From JAULUH01 sp032111745 (GTDB lineage: Bacteria > Chloroflexota > Anaerolineae > JAAEKA01): a DNA stretch of 21,470 bases. Positions 13,751 through 20,880 of the stretch are shown in pieces. Location of the stretch: assembly GCA_032111745.1 (NCBI GenBank), contig JAULUH010000536.1:1-21470 (forward strand), read 5' to 3'. The notes under the pieces were generated by a model that was given only the letters and a program-made list of their open reading frames with translations, made no database searches and was not told the DNA's origin. The first letter of the stretch is position 1, and each line of letters opens with the position of its first letter. The translations under genes and the position numbers were made by a program.

Positions 13751-14410
13751 TCAATAGAAGCTCACCACGGGCCAAGCGCGCTCCTGGGCCAGCTTCAGCA
13801 GGGCGCTATCCGGGTTGACGGCCACGGGATGTCCAACCCGCTCCAACAGGGACAGGTCGTCGATGCTGTCGGTGTAAAAGTAGCTGGCGGACAGGTCCAG
13901 GCCATGGCGGTCGGCGTAGGCCTGGGCGTAGGCCAGCTTGCCCTCCTGATAGCACATGGGCTCGACCAGCCTGCCCGTAAATCGGCCGCCTTCGACCTCA
14001 AACCGCGTCGCCAGAACATCCTCGGACGAGATCTCAAGGTGCTGTGCCAGGGGGTCAGCCGTATAGACGGGAGATCCCGTGATCACGGCCAGGCGATGGC
14101 CGCGGGCACGATGGTCGGCGACTCTATGCCTGCCTACTTCTGAGACGTAGTGGATCAGTTGCTCCTGAAACCATCTGCGGGCAAAGGCCACTTGCTCGGC
14201 TTCCGGGGAGCCCGCCATACTCTGCACCATCTGGCGCGTGATGGTCGGGATATCCGCCAGGCCCAGCTTGAGGCGAACCCGGGCCCACATCAGCCACATC
14301 ACCTCCCTGCGCTGCAGGAGCTGGCGCCGGCGCATGTAGCGCACCATGAGCAGCGTGGAGCTTTCGGTCAACAGCGTGCGATCCATGTCAAAGAATGCGC
14401 CGATCTTCAC
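13751..14410 (-). CDS. HAD-IB family phosphatase (SerB/PgpC-like)
   Basis: This 219-aa protein is a haloacid-dehalogenase superfamily phosphatase of the IB subgroup with a helical cap. Motif I is 'FFDMDRTLL' (nucleophile D8, acid/base D10), with Arg in place of the usual Gly after the second Asp. Motif II is 'VITGSP' (T111-S113), the motif III lysine is K158, and motif IV is 'YTDSIDDL' (D181, D184 or D185) for Mg2+ binding. Subgroup members act on phosphoserine, phosphatidylglycerophosphate or other small phosphates, and the substrate cannot be read from this sequence. The start is GTG at 14410 with GGAGG 7 bases upstream (complement of 14418-14422). It is divergent from a phosphatidylserine-decarboxylase-like gene 62 bases away, so a lipid phosphate is one possible substrate. 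Confidence 0.9.
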   Translation of the reverse strand: MKIGAFFDMDRTLLTESSTLLMVRYMRRRQLLQRREVMWLMWARVRLKLGLADIPTITRQMVQSMAGSPEAEQVAFARRWFQEQLIHYVSEVGRHRVADHRARGHRLAVITGSPVYTADPLAQHLEISSEDVLATRFEVEGGRFTGRLVEPMCYQEGKLAYAQAYADRHGLDLSASYFYTDSIDDLSLLERVGHPVAVNPDSALLKLAQERAWPVVSFY

Positions 14411-14424
14411 AATCCTGCCTCCAG

Positions 14425-14453
14425 TTGACTTTCACCGCGGGCTGTGGGATAAT
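14425..14453 (+). promoter_or_regulatory. Sigma-70 promoter of the PSD-like gene
   Basis: TTGACT (14425-14430), a 17-bp spacer and GATAAT (14448-14453). The predicted start near 14460 leaves a leader of only about 13 bases before the ATG at 14473, in line with the lack of a clear Shine-Dalgarno. Confidence 0.75.
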
Positions 14454-14472
14454 TTCGACAGGTCTCCGAATC

Positions 14473-15177
14473 ATGCATCAATTCGAATCCTATCCCCTGA
14501 CAGAGCTGCCCGAATACCGCATCTCGGCCATGGAACAGGCCGGCACACCCCTGGTCCTGGCCAGCCTGGCTGCCGCCGTAAGCTTCGGACACGGGATATA
14601 CCGGCGCCAGCGGCTATCCCTGGCCCTGGCGGCCATATTTGCCAGCTTGGCTGGCGCCCTACTGTGGATCTATCGCAATCCTGACCGCCAGCCGCCCCAG
14701 GAACAGGGCCTGGTCCTGGCGCCGTGCGATGGCCGTGTCATTTCGGTTACGAACATGGCCGAGCGACGTTATGTCAATAATGCGGTCTACTGCGTGCAGA
14801 TTGCCGTTGGCGCCACCGATGTCCAGGTCAACCGGGCACCCATGGGCGGTACCATCGGCTTCCGGCGCTACGAGGCAGCACGTCTGGCCACCGGCAGCAC
14901 CCAGACCGATAGCAACTGGCTGGGCGTCGAGGATCCGGGCCAAACCCGGGTGATGCTGCGGCAGATCGCCAGCCCGGGTTGGCAGGCTGTGCCCTGGCAG
15001 TTGGCCCGCCGCATCATCTGCTGGCCGGACCTGGGCGATACGGTCAGGCCGGGCCAGGTCATCGGCCATCTTCCCTTGGGCGGCCAGGTCGAGCTGTATC
15101 TCCCGGCCACGTTCCGGGTGAAAGTGAGAGCCGGCCAGGCCATCCGGGCCGCTGAAACCGTGATCGCCCAGCTATGA
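14473..15177 (+). CDS. Phosphatidylserine-decarboxylase-like membrane protein, probably catalytically dead
   Basis: This 234-aa protein aligns throughout with short-form PSD/archaetidylserine decarboxylases. It has two N-terminal membrane helices (about 24-36 and 44-60), 'IYRNPDRQPP', 'LAPCDGRVISV' with the conserved D86, 'VNRAPMGGTI', 'LRQIAS', 'ARRIICW' and 'GQVELYLPATFRVKVRAGQAI'. The active enzymes cut themselves at a Gly-Ser pair ('FGS'), and the Ser becomes the pyruvoyl group. Here the site reads 'PLGGQVELYLP', with G204 in place of Ser. The catalytic His of the 'CHVNR' motif is Q118 ('DVQVNR'). With both residues lost, self-cleavage and decarboxylation are not expected. The start at 14473 is supported by the promoter just upstream. 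It may bind lipid or act structurally, and whether another active PSD exists is unknown. Confidence 0.88.
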   Translation: MHQFESYPLTELPEYRISAMEQAGTPLVLASLAAAVSFGHGIYRRQRLSLALAAIFASLAGALLWIYRNPDRQPPQEQGLVLAPCDGRVISVTNMAERRYVNNAVYCVQIAVGATDVQVNRAPMGGTIGFRRYEAARLATGSTQTDSNWLGVEDPGQTRVMLRQIASPGWQAVPWQLARRIICWPDLGDTVRPGQVIGHLPLGGQVELYLPATFRVKVRAGQAIRAAETVIAQL

Positions 15178-15226
15178 TCTGCCGCCGATGGTAGCACGGC
15201 CGGGGGCTGTTGTCGAATCCAGCACC

Positions 15227-15277
15227 AAAAAGAGGCGTCCACCAGATCCTTCCTAGACCTGGAGGACGCCTCTTTTT
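15227..15277. terminator. Bidirectional rho-independent terminator
   Basis: AAAAAGAGGCGTCC (15227-15240) and GGACGCCTCTTTTT (15264-15277) form a perfect 14-bp stem with A- and T-runs at both ends. It can therefore stop transcription both from the PSD-like gene (plus) and from the bactofilin-like gene (minus), which converge here. Confidence 0.95.
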
Positions 15278-15352
15278 CGACGCTATTGGGTAAGAAGCTA
15301 GCCCTCAGCCTGTGGACCACTCCACGGGCTGGAAGCCATCAGGCCTGCCCAC

Positions 15353-16462
15353 TCAATCCTCAGGTGGCAAGTCCACGTCGCGGGCTGGTGGCGCAGCAGG
15401 CGGCCTGGAGACCGGCGGGACCGGCTCCGGCAAAGCTATTGCGTCCGCAACGGTTGCCGGTGCGTGGCCTGGGGCCGCCGCCAGGTAGGGCTGGGTACCG
15501 AGGCGGGTCATGACAATTGCCCCTGTACCTACGCTGACGACCACCACCCCAAAGATGAAGCTCAGGCACGGAATGAGGCCCACCAGGAAATAGGTTAGGG
15601 CCAGCAGCGCCGTGCCTACCCCGGCCTCAACCACTGTGGTTGGTTGCCGCACGTTCAGCGCCTCCAGGAGCTTGCGCCCCACGATCCAGCCTGAGGCGAT
15701 CCAGGCCAGGACAGACACCACCAACAGGGCCAGGCCGATCAGTAGGGCAAATGGAATCAGGCAGATGGTAATGGCCATGACCACCATCGATCCCAGGCCA
15801 AGCACCCAGGTGAGCAGTCCCACGGCGAAAGCCAGGAATGGCTGCTCCAGCTCAGTGCTACCGATGCGCTCAATCCCCTTGGGCCAGATGACTGCCACCA
15901 CCACCGCCAGCGCGCCCATGGCAATGGTCAGGGCCAGGGAGCGTATGAGGCGCAAGAATAGGCGCAGCATCCAGTCGAGCGGTGATGGCCGGTAGTCAAG
16001 CTCTGGCGCAACCGGCACCGCACCGAGATCAGGCACTAGTGGGATGACGCGGTCTAGGCCTGGGAACACAAATTCCTCTCCCTGCCGGACGTCACCCGTC
16101 ACCTGCGCACCGGGCTGCTGATTGACGCTACCGCCGAAGCTGACCACGTCCCCGTCCACCACGGCGGTGTTCTGCAGCTGTAGGCTGCCGCCGAAGACCG
16201 CGACGTCGCCCTCGATCCGGCCCGAGACCCGCAGGCTGCCGCCTGCCAGCAGCACATCACCTTCGACGGTCGAGCCCTCCCGCAAGACGACATCTCCACC
16301 GGCGATGGCCATTCCCCCCTCCAGGCGTTCGCCAGTCTCCAGCGTATAGCTTCCACCCAGGATCAGCTTTCCGGGTTGCTCACCCTGGGCCAGCACCGGT
16401 AGCGCCAGGACAAGCATGAGGAAGGTGGCCAGCAAGGCCCCAAAGAACAAGCGCTTTCGCAT
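15353..16462 (-). CDS. Bactofilin-like polymer-forming membrane protein
   Basis: The 369-aa product has an N-terminal signal sequence (1-26, 'RLFFGALLATFLMLVLALPVLAQG'). A right-handed beta-helix-like repeat region at about 32-128 has units such as 'GGDVVLREGSTVEGDVLLAGGS', 'SGRIEGDVAVFGGS' and 'VVDGDVVSFGGSV', as in bactofilin and polymer-forming domains. The C-terminal half has about four to five membrane helices (about 170-195, 207-260 and 280-320) and a Pro/Ala-rich tail. The beta region should lie outside the membrane. It is the last gene of an operon with an ECF sigma factor and its anti-sigma factor, which suggests a role in envelope sensing or repair; that role is inferred. The start at 16462 has GGAGGT 7-8 bases upstream (complement of 16470-16475) and begins at the signal peptide. 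Confidence 0.88.
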   Translation of the reverse strand: MRKRLFFGALLATFLMLVLALPVLAQGEQPGKLILGGSYTLETGERLEGGMAIAGGDVVLREGSTVEGDVLLAGGSLRVSGRIEGDVAVFGGSLQLQNTAVVDGDVVSFGGSVNQQPGAQVTGDVRQGEEFVFPGLDRVIPLVPDLGAVPVAPELDYRPSPLDWMLRLFLRLIRSLALTIAMGALAVVVAVIWPKGIERIGSTELEQPFLAFAVGLLTWVLGLGSMVVMAITICLIPFALLIGLALLVVSVLAWIASGWIVGRKLLEALNVRQPTTVVEAGVGTALLALTYFLVGLIPCLSFIFGVVVVSVGTGAIVMTRLGTQPYLAAAPGHAPATVADAIALPEPVPPVSRPPAAPPARDVDLPPED

Positions 16463-16477
16463 GGATGTTACCTCCGT

Positions 16478-16499
16478 GCCATGCCGGAGCCGGCATGGC
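16478..16499 (-). promoter_or_regulatory. Intercistronic hairpin before the bactofilin-like gene
   Basis: GCCATGCCG (16478-16486) and CGGCATGGC (16491-16499) form a perfect 9-bp stem with a GAGC loop. It sits between the anti-sigma stop (16503) and the ribosome site of the next gene (16470-16475). There is no U-run. It could set the ratio of the two products by processing or by partial attenuation; that is an inference. Confidence 0.55.
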
Positions 16500-16502
16500 G
16501 TC

Positions 16503-17126
16503 CTATACCTGCTCACGACCGAAATCGGTGGCGGCTCCATTCATTCCCACTGCTCTGGCGGGTCCCGGCGACACCAGGGTGATCCATAGCCATGCCGTGA
16601 CCAGCAGCGCCAGGGAGAAGAGAACCAGGACAGGCACCGAGGAGACCCCTCCCAGCATGCTGTCCCGCAGCGCAGTCAGGTTGGCCACGACAACTGCAAC
16701 GAACTGGCCTACATACCCCAGGAGTTCCAACGCCTGCACCTGCGCGCCAGGATTCGCAGCCAGCCAGACGGAACCTGCAAGCGCTGCGCCCAAGACCAGG
16801 AGCGACCAGATCAACACCGTGCCACCCACCAGCACCAGGCCACCCAACAGGCGCTCGCGGCGCTTGTCATAGGCGCTAATCCGTTGGTCGACACGCGCCA
16901 CAAGACCCGGCGCGGGTCCCAGCAGAGGCTCCATCTGAAGCATGTCGCCCAGCTGCTGCCACTTCAGCCATCGGTCATGACAATTCTGGCAGTGCTGAAG
17001 ATGGCCATGGAAAGCCTGGCGCTCGGCCTCGTCCAGGAACCCATCCAGGGCCAGGGACATCATCACAGTACTAACGTGGGCAGACCAATCAACGTTATGG
17101 ATGTCTTGGTAGCTTGTTTCACCCAT
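16503..17126 (-). CDS. Zinc-type anti-sigma factor (transmembrane)
   Basis: This 207-aa protein starts at ATG 17126, where AGGATAGG precedes it. The N-terminal cytoplasmic domain carries the zinc anti-sigma (ZAS, zf-HC2) motif H-x3-C-x2-C at H42, C46 and C49 ('GHLQHCQNCHDRW'), preceded by the helix 'LALDGFLDEAERQAFHGHL'. After a basic stretch ('YDKRRERLL') come membrane helices at about 94-123 and 165-186, with a third hydrophobic stretch at 134-152. Such proteins hold an ECF sigma factor inactive until a signal arrives. The gene begins 4 bases after the ECF sigma stop, so the pair is translationally coupled, which supports cognate function. The longer in-frame start upstream lies inside the sigma gene and is rejected. 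Confidence 0.92.
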   Translation of the reverse strand: MGETSYQDIHNVDWSAHVSTVMMSLALDGFLDEAERQAFHGHLQHCQNCHDRWLKWQQLGDMLQMEPLLGPAPGLVARVDQRISAYDKRRERLLGGLVLVGGTVLIWSLLVLGAALAGSVWLAANPGAQVQALELLGYVGQFVAVVVANLTALRDSMLGGVSSVPVLVLFSLALLVTAWLWITLVSPGPARAVGMNGAATDFGREQV

Positions 17127-17130
17127 ATGC

Positions 17131-17775
17131 CTATCCTCTGGCCGGGCTGGCCGGGCTGCCCCCAACCGTTGCCAAGGCCGGCCGTGTGGTGGCAGACCCG
17201 GCGCCCTGGCTGCGCTCACGATCGGCCATCTGATTGTTGTAGTGCTCGGCCAACTGCAGCCGGGCGCGGTGCAGGCGGCTCTTCAGGGCCGACTCGGTGA
17301 TGTTCAGGATGTCGGCGATTTCCTTGTAAGACAGGTCATACCAGTAGCGCAAAACCAGTGGTGTGCGATAGTCCGGTTCCAGGTGATCGAGCAAGGCCTG
17401 AATCTCCCGGGACTGCTCCGCCTGCAGGGCCGCATCCTCCGGCCGGTGGTCGTCGCCGGTGAGCGCTTCTACGAGGGGATTGTCCTCCACCGGAACCCAG
17501 GTGAAGCGGCGCCGACGCAGGCGGTCGATGCAATAATGGGAGGCAATGGAGAGAATCCAGTTGCTGAACTTCATCTCCGGCTGATAGGTGCTGAGCCGCG
17601 CATAGGCCCGCAGAAAGGTCTCCTGGGCCGCATCCTCCGCCTCAGTGGGATTGCCCAGCATGCGATAGGCCAGGTTATAGACCGGCACCTGGTAAGCCTG
17701 AACCAGGCGACCGAAGGCGTTTCGGTCGCCGCGGCGTGCGGCAGCGATCCAACTCAGTTCGTCCTGATCGGCCAC
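17131..17775 (-). CDS. ECF-family RNA polymerase sigma factor
   Basis: This 214-aa protein is a sigma-70-like ECF factor. Region 2 is at about 22-90 ('AFGRLVQAYQVPVYNLAYRMLGNPTEAEDAAQETFLRAY', 'FSNWILSIASHYCIDRLRRRR'). Region 4 is at about 125-178 ('ALLDHLEPDYRTPLVLRYWYDLSYKEIADILNITESALKSRLHRAR'). Region 3 is absent, as usual for ECF factors. About 35 disordered residues follow region 4. The start is GTG at 17775 with GGAG 7 bases upstream. It heads an operon with its anti-sigma factor and the bactofilin-like protein. Regulation by sequestration at the membrane is expected from the family. It is divergent from the deoxynucleoside kinase gene over a 180-bp interval. Confidence 0.95.
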   Translation of the reverse strand: MADQDELSWIAAARRGDRNAFGRLVQAYQVPVYNLAYRMLGNPTEAEDAAQETFLRAYARLSTYQPEMKFSNWILSIASHYCIDRLRRRRFTWVPVEDNPLVEALTGDDHRPEDAALQAEQSREIQALLDHLEPDYRTPLVLRYWYDLSYKEIADILNITESALKSRLHRARLQLAEHYNNQMADRERSQGAGSATTRPALATVGGSPASPARG

Positions 17776-17824
17776 GGGATGCTCCGGCTAACTTTGGGCG
17801 ACGGCAACCTTTGTTGCCTCGCTC

Positions 17825-17833
17825 ATTTTACCA
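17825..17833 (-). promoter_or_regulatory. Possible extended -10 promoter of the ECF sigma operon
   Basis: The minus strand reads TGG followed by TAAAAT (complement of 17825-17830), an extended -10 type box about 50 bases before the GTG start. The -35 region is poor (TTGAGG at 15-bp spacing), so this is tentative. An ECF-specific promoter could also lie here. Confidence 0.3.
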
Positions 17834-17895
17834 TACGGTTCAACACCTCAAAAGGTTTCGCCGTCGGGAGGCCAGAAGTCCCCGGTGGTTGGGCT

Positions 17896-17923
17896 TTGAC
17901 TTTTTGGGGTGACGGAGTATGCT
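17896..17923 (+). promoter_or_regulatory. Sigma-70 promoter of the deoxynucleoside kinase genes
   Basis: TTGACT (17896-17901), a 16-bp spacer and TATGCT (17918-17923). It lies about 32 bases upstream of the GTG at 17956. Confidence 0.65.
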
Positions 17924-17955
17924 GCAGGAAAGACGTCGCCCAAAGAAGGAGCCCT

Positions 17956-18990
17956 GTGCACTCGCATTTCTACGTCGCCATCGAAGGCCCGATAGGCGTG
18001 GGCAAGACCACCCTGGCCCGCATCCTGTGCGAGGATCTAGGGGGCCAGCCCGTGCTGGAGGTCTTCGAGGAGAACCCGTTTCTCTCCGATTTCTACGCCG
18101 ACCGGGCACGCTACGCCTTTCAGACTCAGATCTTCTTTCTGCTCAGCCGGTATCGCCAGCAGGGTGAGGTAGTGGCGCGGGCGCTGGAGCGGGATTCGTT
18201 GGCCAGCGACTATCTCTTCGCCAAGGACCGCCTGTTTGCGCGCCTGAACCTCAGTGGCAACGAGTTGGACGTCTACGAACGGCTCTACACTGCGCTCAGC
18301 GAGCGCGTCCCCGTGCCCCATCTGGTGATCTACTTGCGTGCACCCACAGAGGTGCTGATGCACCGCATCGCCATGCGCGACCGCTCATTTGAGCGGTCCA
18401 TGTCGCGCGACTACATTGACGATCTGCGGGTGGCCTACGAGCAGTTTTTTGCGGACTACGACGAGGCCCCCTTGCTCAGTGTAGACACGACCAGCCTGGA
18501 TATCATAGCGCGGCCTGAAGACCGCCAACACATGATTGGCCTGGTGCGGGCAGGGCTCGAGCAGGGACCCTACCAGCGGCCGCTGCCCGAGCTCGCCCCC
18601 ACCCTGGGCGCCGATAATGTCCACATCCTGCGCCAGGACCACCGCCGGCTGGGCGATTTCCAGCGCTGGCACCGCCTGGTGGAGCAAGACCAGGAGTTGA
18701 TCCCCGACCTGTACCTGGACTACATGGGGCTAATGGGCGAGGTGGGCGCGCTGGGCCAGGCCCTCAAGTCCCTCTGGCTGGCCCAACACCGGCGCTTGAA
18801 CGCAGGCCCTGGCGACAAGCTCGCCGGGGAGTCCGTAGGCCGCAACCACTTGCTGGTCGAGGACCAGGCTCGACTGCGGCGGGAGCTGGCCAGCGTACTG
18901 GCGGGGCTATTGAAGATCGCCAACGACGCCGGCATTGACCTCGAGGATGCCTACGTGGACCAGGTGCTCCACGCCCAGCAGGTCTCGTGA
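17956..18990 (+). CDS. Deoxynucleoside kinase fused to a degenerate MazG-like domain
   Basis: This 344-aa protein has two domains. Residues 1-205 are a deoxyguanosine-kinase-type deoxynucleoside kinase: P-loop 'IEGPIGVGKTTLA' (10-20), 'EENPFLSDFYADRARYAFQTQIFFLLSRY', 'SDYLFAKDRLFA', 'VPHLVIYLRAPTEVLMHRI' and a LID with 'RDRSFERSMSRDYI'. Residues about 225-344 resemble all-alpha MazG-like pyrophosphatases: 'YMGLMGEVGALGQALKSLW' (256-274) and 'RRELASVLAGLLKIANDAGIDLEDAYVDQVL'. The metal motif ExxE...ExxD is incomplete: E262 is kept but the second Glu is A265, and E310 is kept but Asp is S313. The kinase should be active; the C-terminal domain may be non-catalytic. The GTG start has AAGGAG 4 bases upstream. 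A second kinase gene follows 39 bases later. Confidence 0.88.
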   Translation: MHSHFYVAIEGPIGVGKTTLARILCEDLGGQPVLEVFEENPFLSDFYADRARYAFQTQIFFLLSRYRQQGEVVARALERDSLASDYLFAKDRLFARLNLSGNELDVYERLYTALSERVPVPHLVIYLRAPTEVLMHRIAMRDRSFERSMSRDYIDDLRVAYEQFFADYDEAPLLSVDTTSLDIIARPEDRQHMIGLVRAGLEQGPYQRPLPELAPTLGADNVHILRQDHRRLGDFQRWHRLVEQDQELIPDLYLDYMGLMGEVGALGQALKSLWLAQHRRLNAGPGDKLAGESVGRNHLLVEDQARLRRELASVLAGLLKIANDAGIDLEDAYVDQVLHAQQVS

Positions 18991-19029
18991 AAGGCCCGCA
19001 AGATCCGCAATGGCAGGTCGAAACCAGCT

Positions 19030-19668
19030 ATGAGCAAGCGCTTTGTAGCCATCGCCGGCAATGTCGGCGTAGGCAAGTCCACACTAACCGAGCTCCTGAG
19101 TCGCCAACTTGACTGGCTGCCCTTTCCCGAGGCGGTCAACGATAACCCCTACCTGGCCGATTTCTACGCCGACATGCGACGTTGGAGCTTTCATTCGCAG
19201 GTTTTTTTCCTGAGCCGGCGGCTCCGCCACCACCGCCAACTCCTGGATCACCCCAGCTCGGTGATCCAGGATCGCAGTGTGTACGAAGATGCTGAGATCT
19301 TCGCCCACAACCTGTATCGGCAGGGCCACATGGACGATCGGGACTATCGCAGCTATCGTGAGCTCTATGAGGTGCTGACCACATTTCTGCCCCCACCCGA
19401 CCTGGTGGTTTACCTGCGAGCATCGGTCGACACCCTGCTGGATCGCATTCGCCGCCGCGGGCGGGACTATGAGCGCGACATCTCCCGCGCCTATCTTGCG
19501 CAGTTGAATGAGCTGTACGAGACCTGGATCGAGCGCTTCGACTTATGCCCGGTGTTGACCGTGCCGGCGGACAACCTGGACTTCGTGCAGAACCCGGCGC
19601 ATCTGGACCTGATCGTCACCAAGATTGGGGAGAAGCTCAGCGGGAAAGAGCTGGTCGTCTTCGACTAG
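19030..19668 (+). CDS. Deoxynucleoside kinase (Dck/dAK-type)
   Basis: This 212-aa protein is a single-domain deoxynucleoside kinase that phosphorylates deoxynucleosides to monophosphates for salvage. It has the P-loop 'IAGNVGVGKSTLT' (8-20), 'NDNPYLADFYADMRRWSFHSQVFFLSRRL', the family motif 'VIQDRSVYEDAEIFA', 'PDLVVYLRAS', a LID 'RRRGRDYERDI' and 'YETWIERFDLCPVLTV'. These features are closer to the Bacillus Dck-type deoxyadenosine/deoxycytidine kinase than to Dgk, so with the preceding gene it resembles the adjacent dgk-dck pair of Bacillus. Its exact base preference cannot be told from sequence alone. The ribosome site is weak (GCAGGT about 14 bases upstream). Its stop codon overlaps the stop of the convergent LCP gene (CTAG, 19665-19668). 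Confidence 0.93.
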   Translation: MSKRFVAIAGNVGVGKSTLTELLSRQLDWLPFPEAVNDNPYLADFYADMRRWSFHSQVFFLSRRLRHHRQLLDHPSSVIQDRSVYEDAEIFAHNLYRQGHMDDRDYRSYRELYEVLTTFLPPPDLVVYLRASVDTLLDRIRRRGRDYERDISRAYLAQLNELYETWIERFDLCPVLTVPADNLDFVQNPAHLDLIVTKIGEKLSGKELVVFD

Positions 19669-20858
19669 CTGCCCATGGGGCAGAACTTCTCCTCCTGGTT
19701 CGTCTGTTCAATGGGCTTGCGCTCCCAGATATGGTCCAGGGCATCGCCAATGCCCACCAGGTCAGGAAGCTCCACCATACCCCCTTGGGGGGTCACCCAG
19801 TCGTTGGTCAAGGGAGGCCGGGGCACGAAGCCGTAGAGGTGCCGGCGATCGAAGTTGGCACCAAGCCTGGCCAGGTTGGCCACGTCCTTGACATCCAGGT
19901 CGGTGTCCACGGCGTCCCGCAGGGCCAGCCATAGGGCCGGGATGCGCGGAATCAGGCCTGCATCCATGGCCTCCTTGCGCATGGCCATCAGTACCTGTTG
20001 CTGGCGCCGGGCCCGGTCGAAGTCGCTGGTGGTCTTGCGGGACCGGGCATAGTACAGCGCCTGTTCGCCGGTCATGCGATAGGTGCCCTTCTCCAGGGTG
20101 CCCACACCGAAGAAGCGCTGGAAATTGTCGTCATAGAGCGGGCAGTCCACGGTGATGTCCACCCCTCCCAGGGCGTCTACGACGTCCTTAAACCCGCTGA
20201 AGTCAATCCGCACGTAGTTGTGGATGGGGATGTCGAAGTTCTTCTCGACGGTACTGGCCAGAAGGTCGATTCCACTGCCGGGCTGGCTTTCCTCACCCAG
20301 GGCATAGGCCATATTGATGCGGCTATAGCCGTAGCCGGGGATGGCCAGATAGGTATCCCGGGGAAAGCTGATCAGGGCGGCCCGCTGATTGGGCGCATCC
20401 AGGGCCAGCACCATGATGGTATCGGTGCGGCCCACGGCATCGAGATCTTTCTGGTCAGTGCCGATCAGCAGGATGTTTTGGGTCTGATGCAACGGCCGCG
20501 CGGCCGGCGTTGCCGTTACCGCTAGTGCCGCCGCCGGCTCCGTACTGGCGGGGTCCAACAAGTTGGAACTGATGGATGATGTGATGGCTTCCGTGATGGT
20601 GCCGGCCGTGGAACCTTCCAGGGGTGGCGCCATCGCCAACCGCTGGCCGCCGCCGGTGATGGCCGAAGCGTCCACCGCCGGTATGGGAGCTGCGGCCAGA
20701 GGCAGCGCCAGGGAGGCCACGGGCGCGGCAGCCACCGGCTGAATCGGCTCACGGGTGACCCATACCTCTGGCCCGAGCGCGACATTGGTGCAAGACGTCA
20801 GGATCGCCAGCAGCAGGCCAGCAACTAGCACCGCCGCCAACCGGCGGACAGGGGACAT
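19665..20858 (-). CDS. LytR-CpsA-Psr (LCP) family protein, predicted lipoprotein
   Basis: The 397-aa product carries an LCP domain at about residues 126-350, the domain of enzymes that attach glycopolymers to the cell wall in many bacteria. Conserved elements are 'NILLIGTDQ' (128-136), 'GRTDTIMVLALD' with R144 and D146, 'ISFPRDTYLAIPG' with R167 and D168, 'RINMAYALG', 'FSGFKDVVDALGGVDITVDCPL' and 'MTGEQALYYARSRKTTSDFDRARRQQQVL'. The N-terminus is unusual: most LCP proteins have a plain membrane helix, but here residues 7-23 end in a lipobox 'LTSC' with Cys23, followed by a Pro/Ala-rich linker of about 100 residues. The start at 20858 has AGGAG 6 bases upstream. It follows the yjjX-type gene by 22 bases and may be co-transcribed with it. 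Confidence 0.93.
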   Translation of the reverse strand: MSPVRRLAAVLVAGLLLAILTSCTNVALGPEVWVTREPIQPVAAAPVASLALPLAAAPIPAVDASAITGGGQRLAMAPPLEGSTAGTITEAITSSISSNLLDPASTEPAAALAVTATPAARPLHQTQNILLIGTDQKDLDAVGRTDTIMVLALDAPNQRAALISFPRDTYLAIPGYGYSRINMAYALGEESQPGSGIDLLASTVEKNFDIPIHNYVRIDFSGFKDVVDALGGVDITVDCPLYDDNFQRFFGVGTLEKGTYRMTGEQALYYARSRKTTSDFDRARRQQQVLMAMRKEAMDAGLIPRIPALWLALRDAVDTDLDVKDVANLARLGANFDRRHLYGFVPRPPLTNDWVTPQGGMVELPDLVGIGDALDHIWERKPIEQTNQEEKFCPMGS

Positions 20859-20880
20859 ATGGACTCCTGGATGCAGATGG

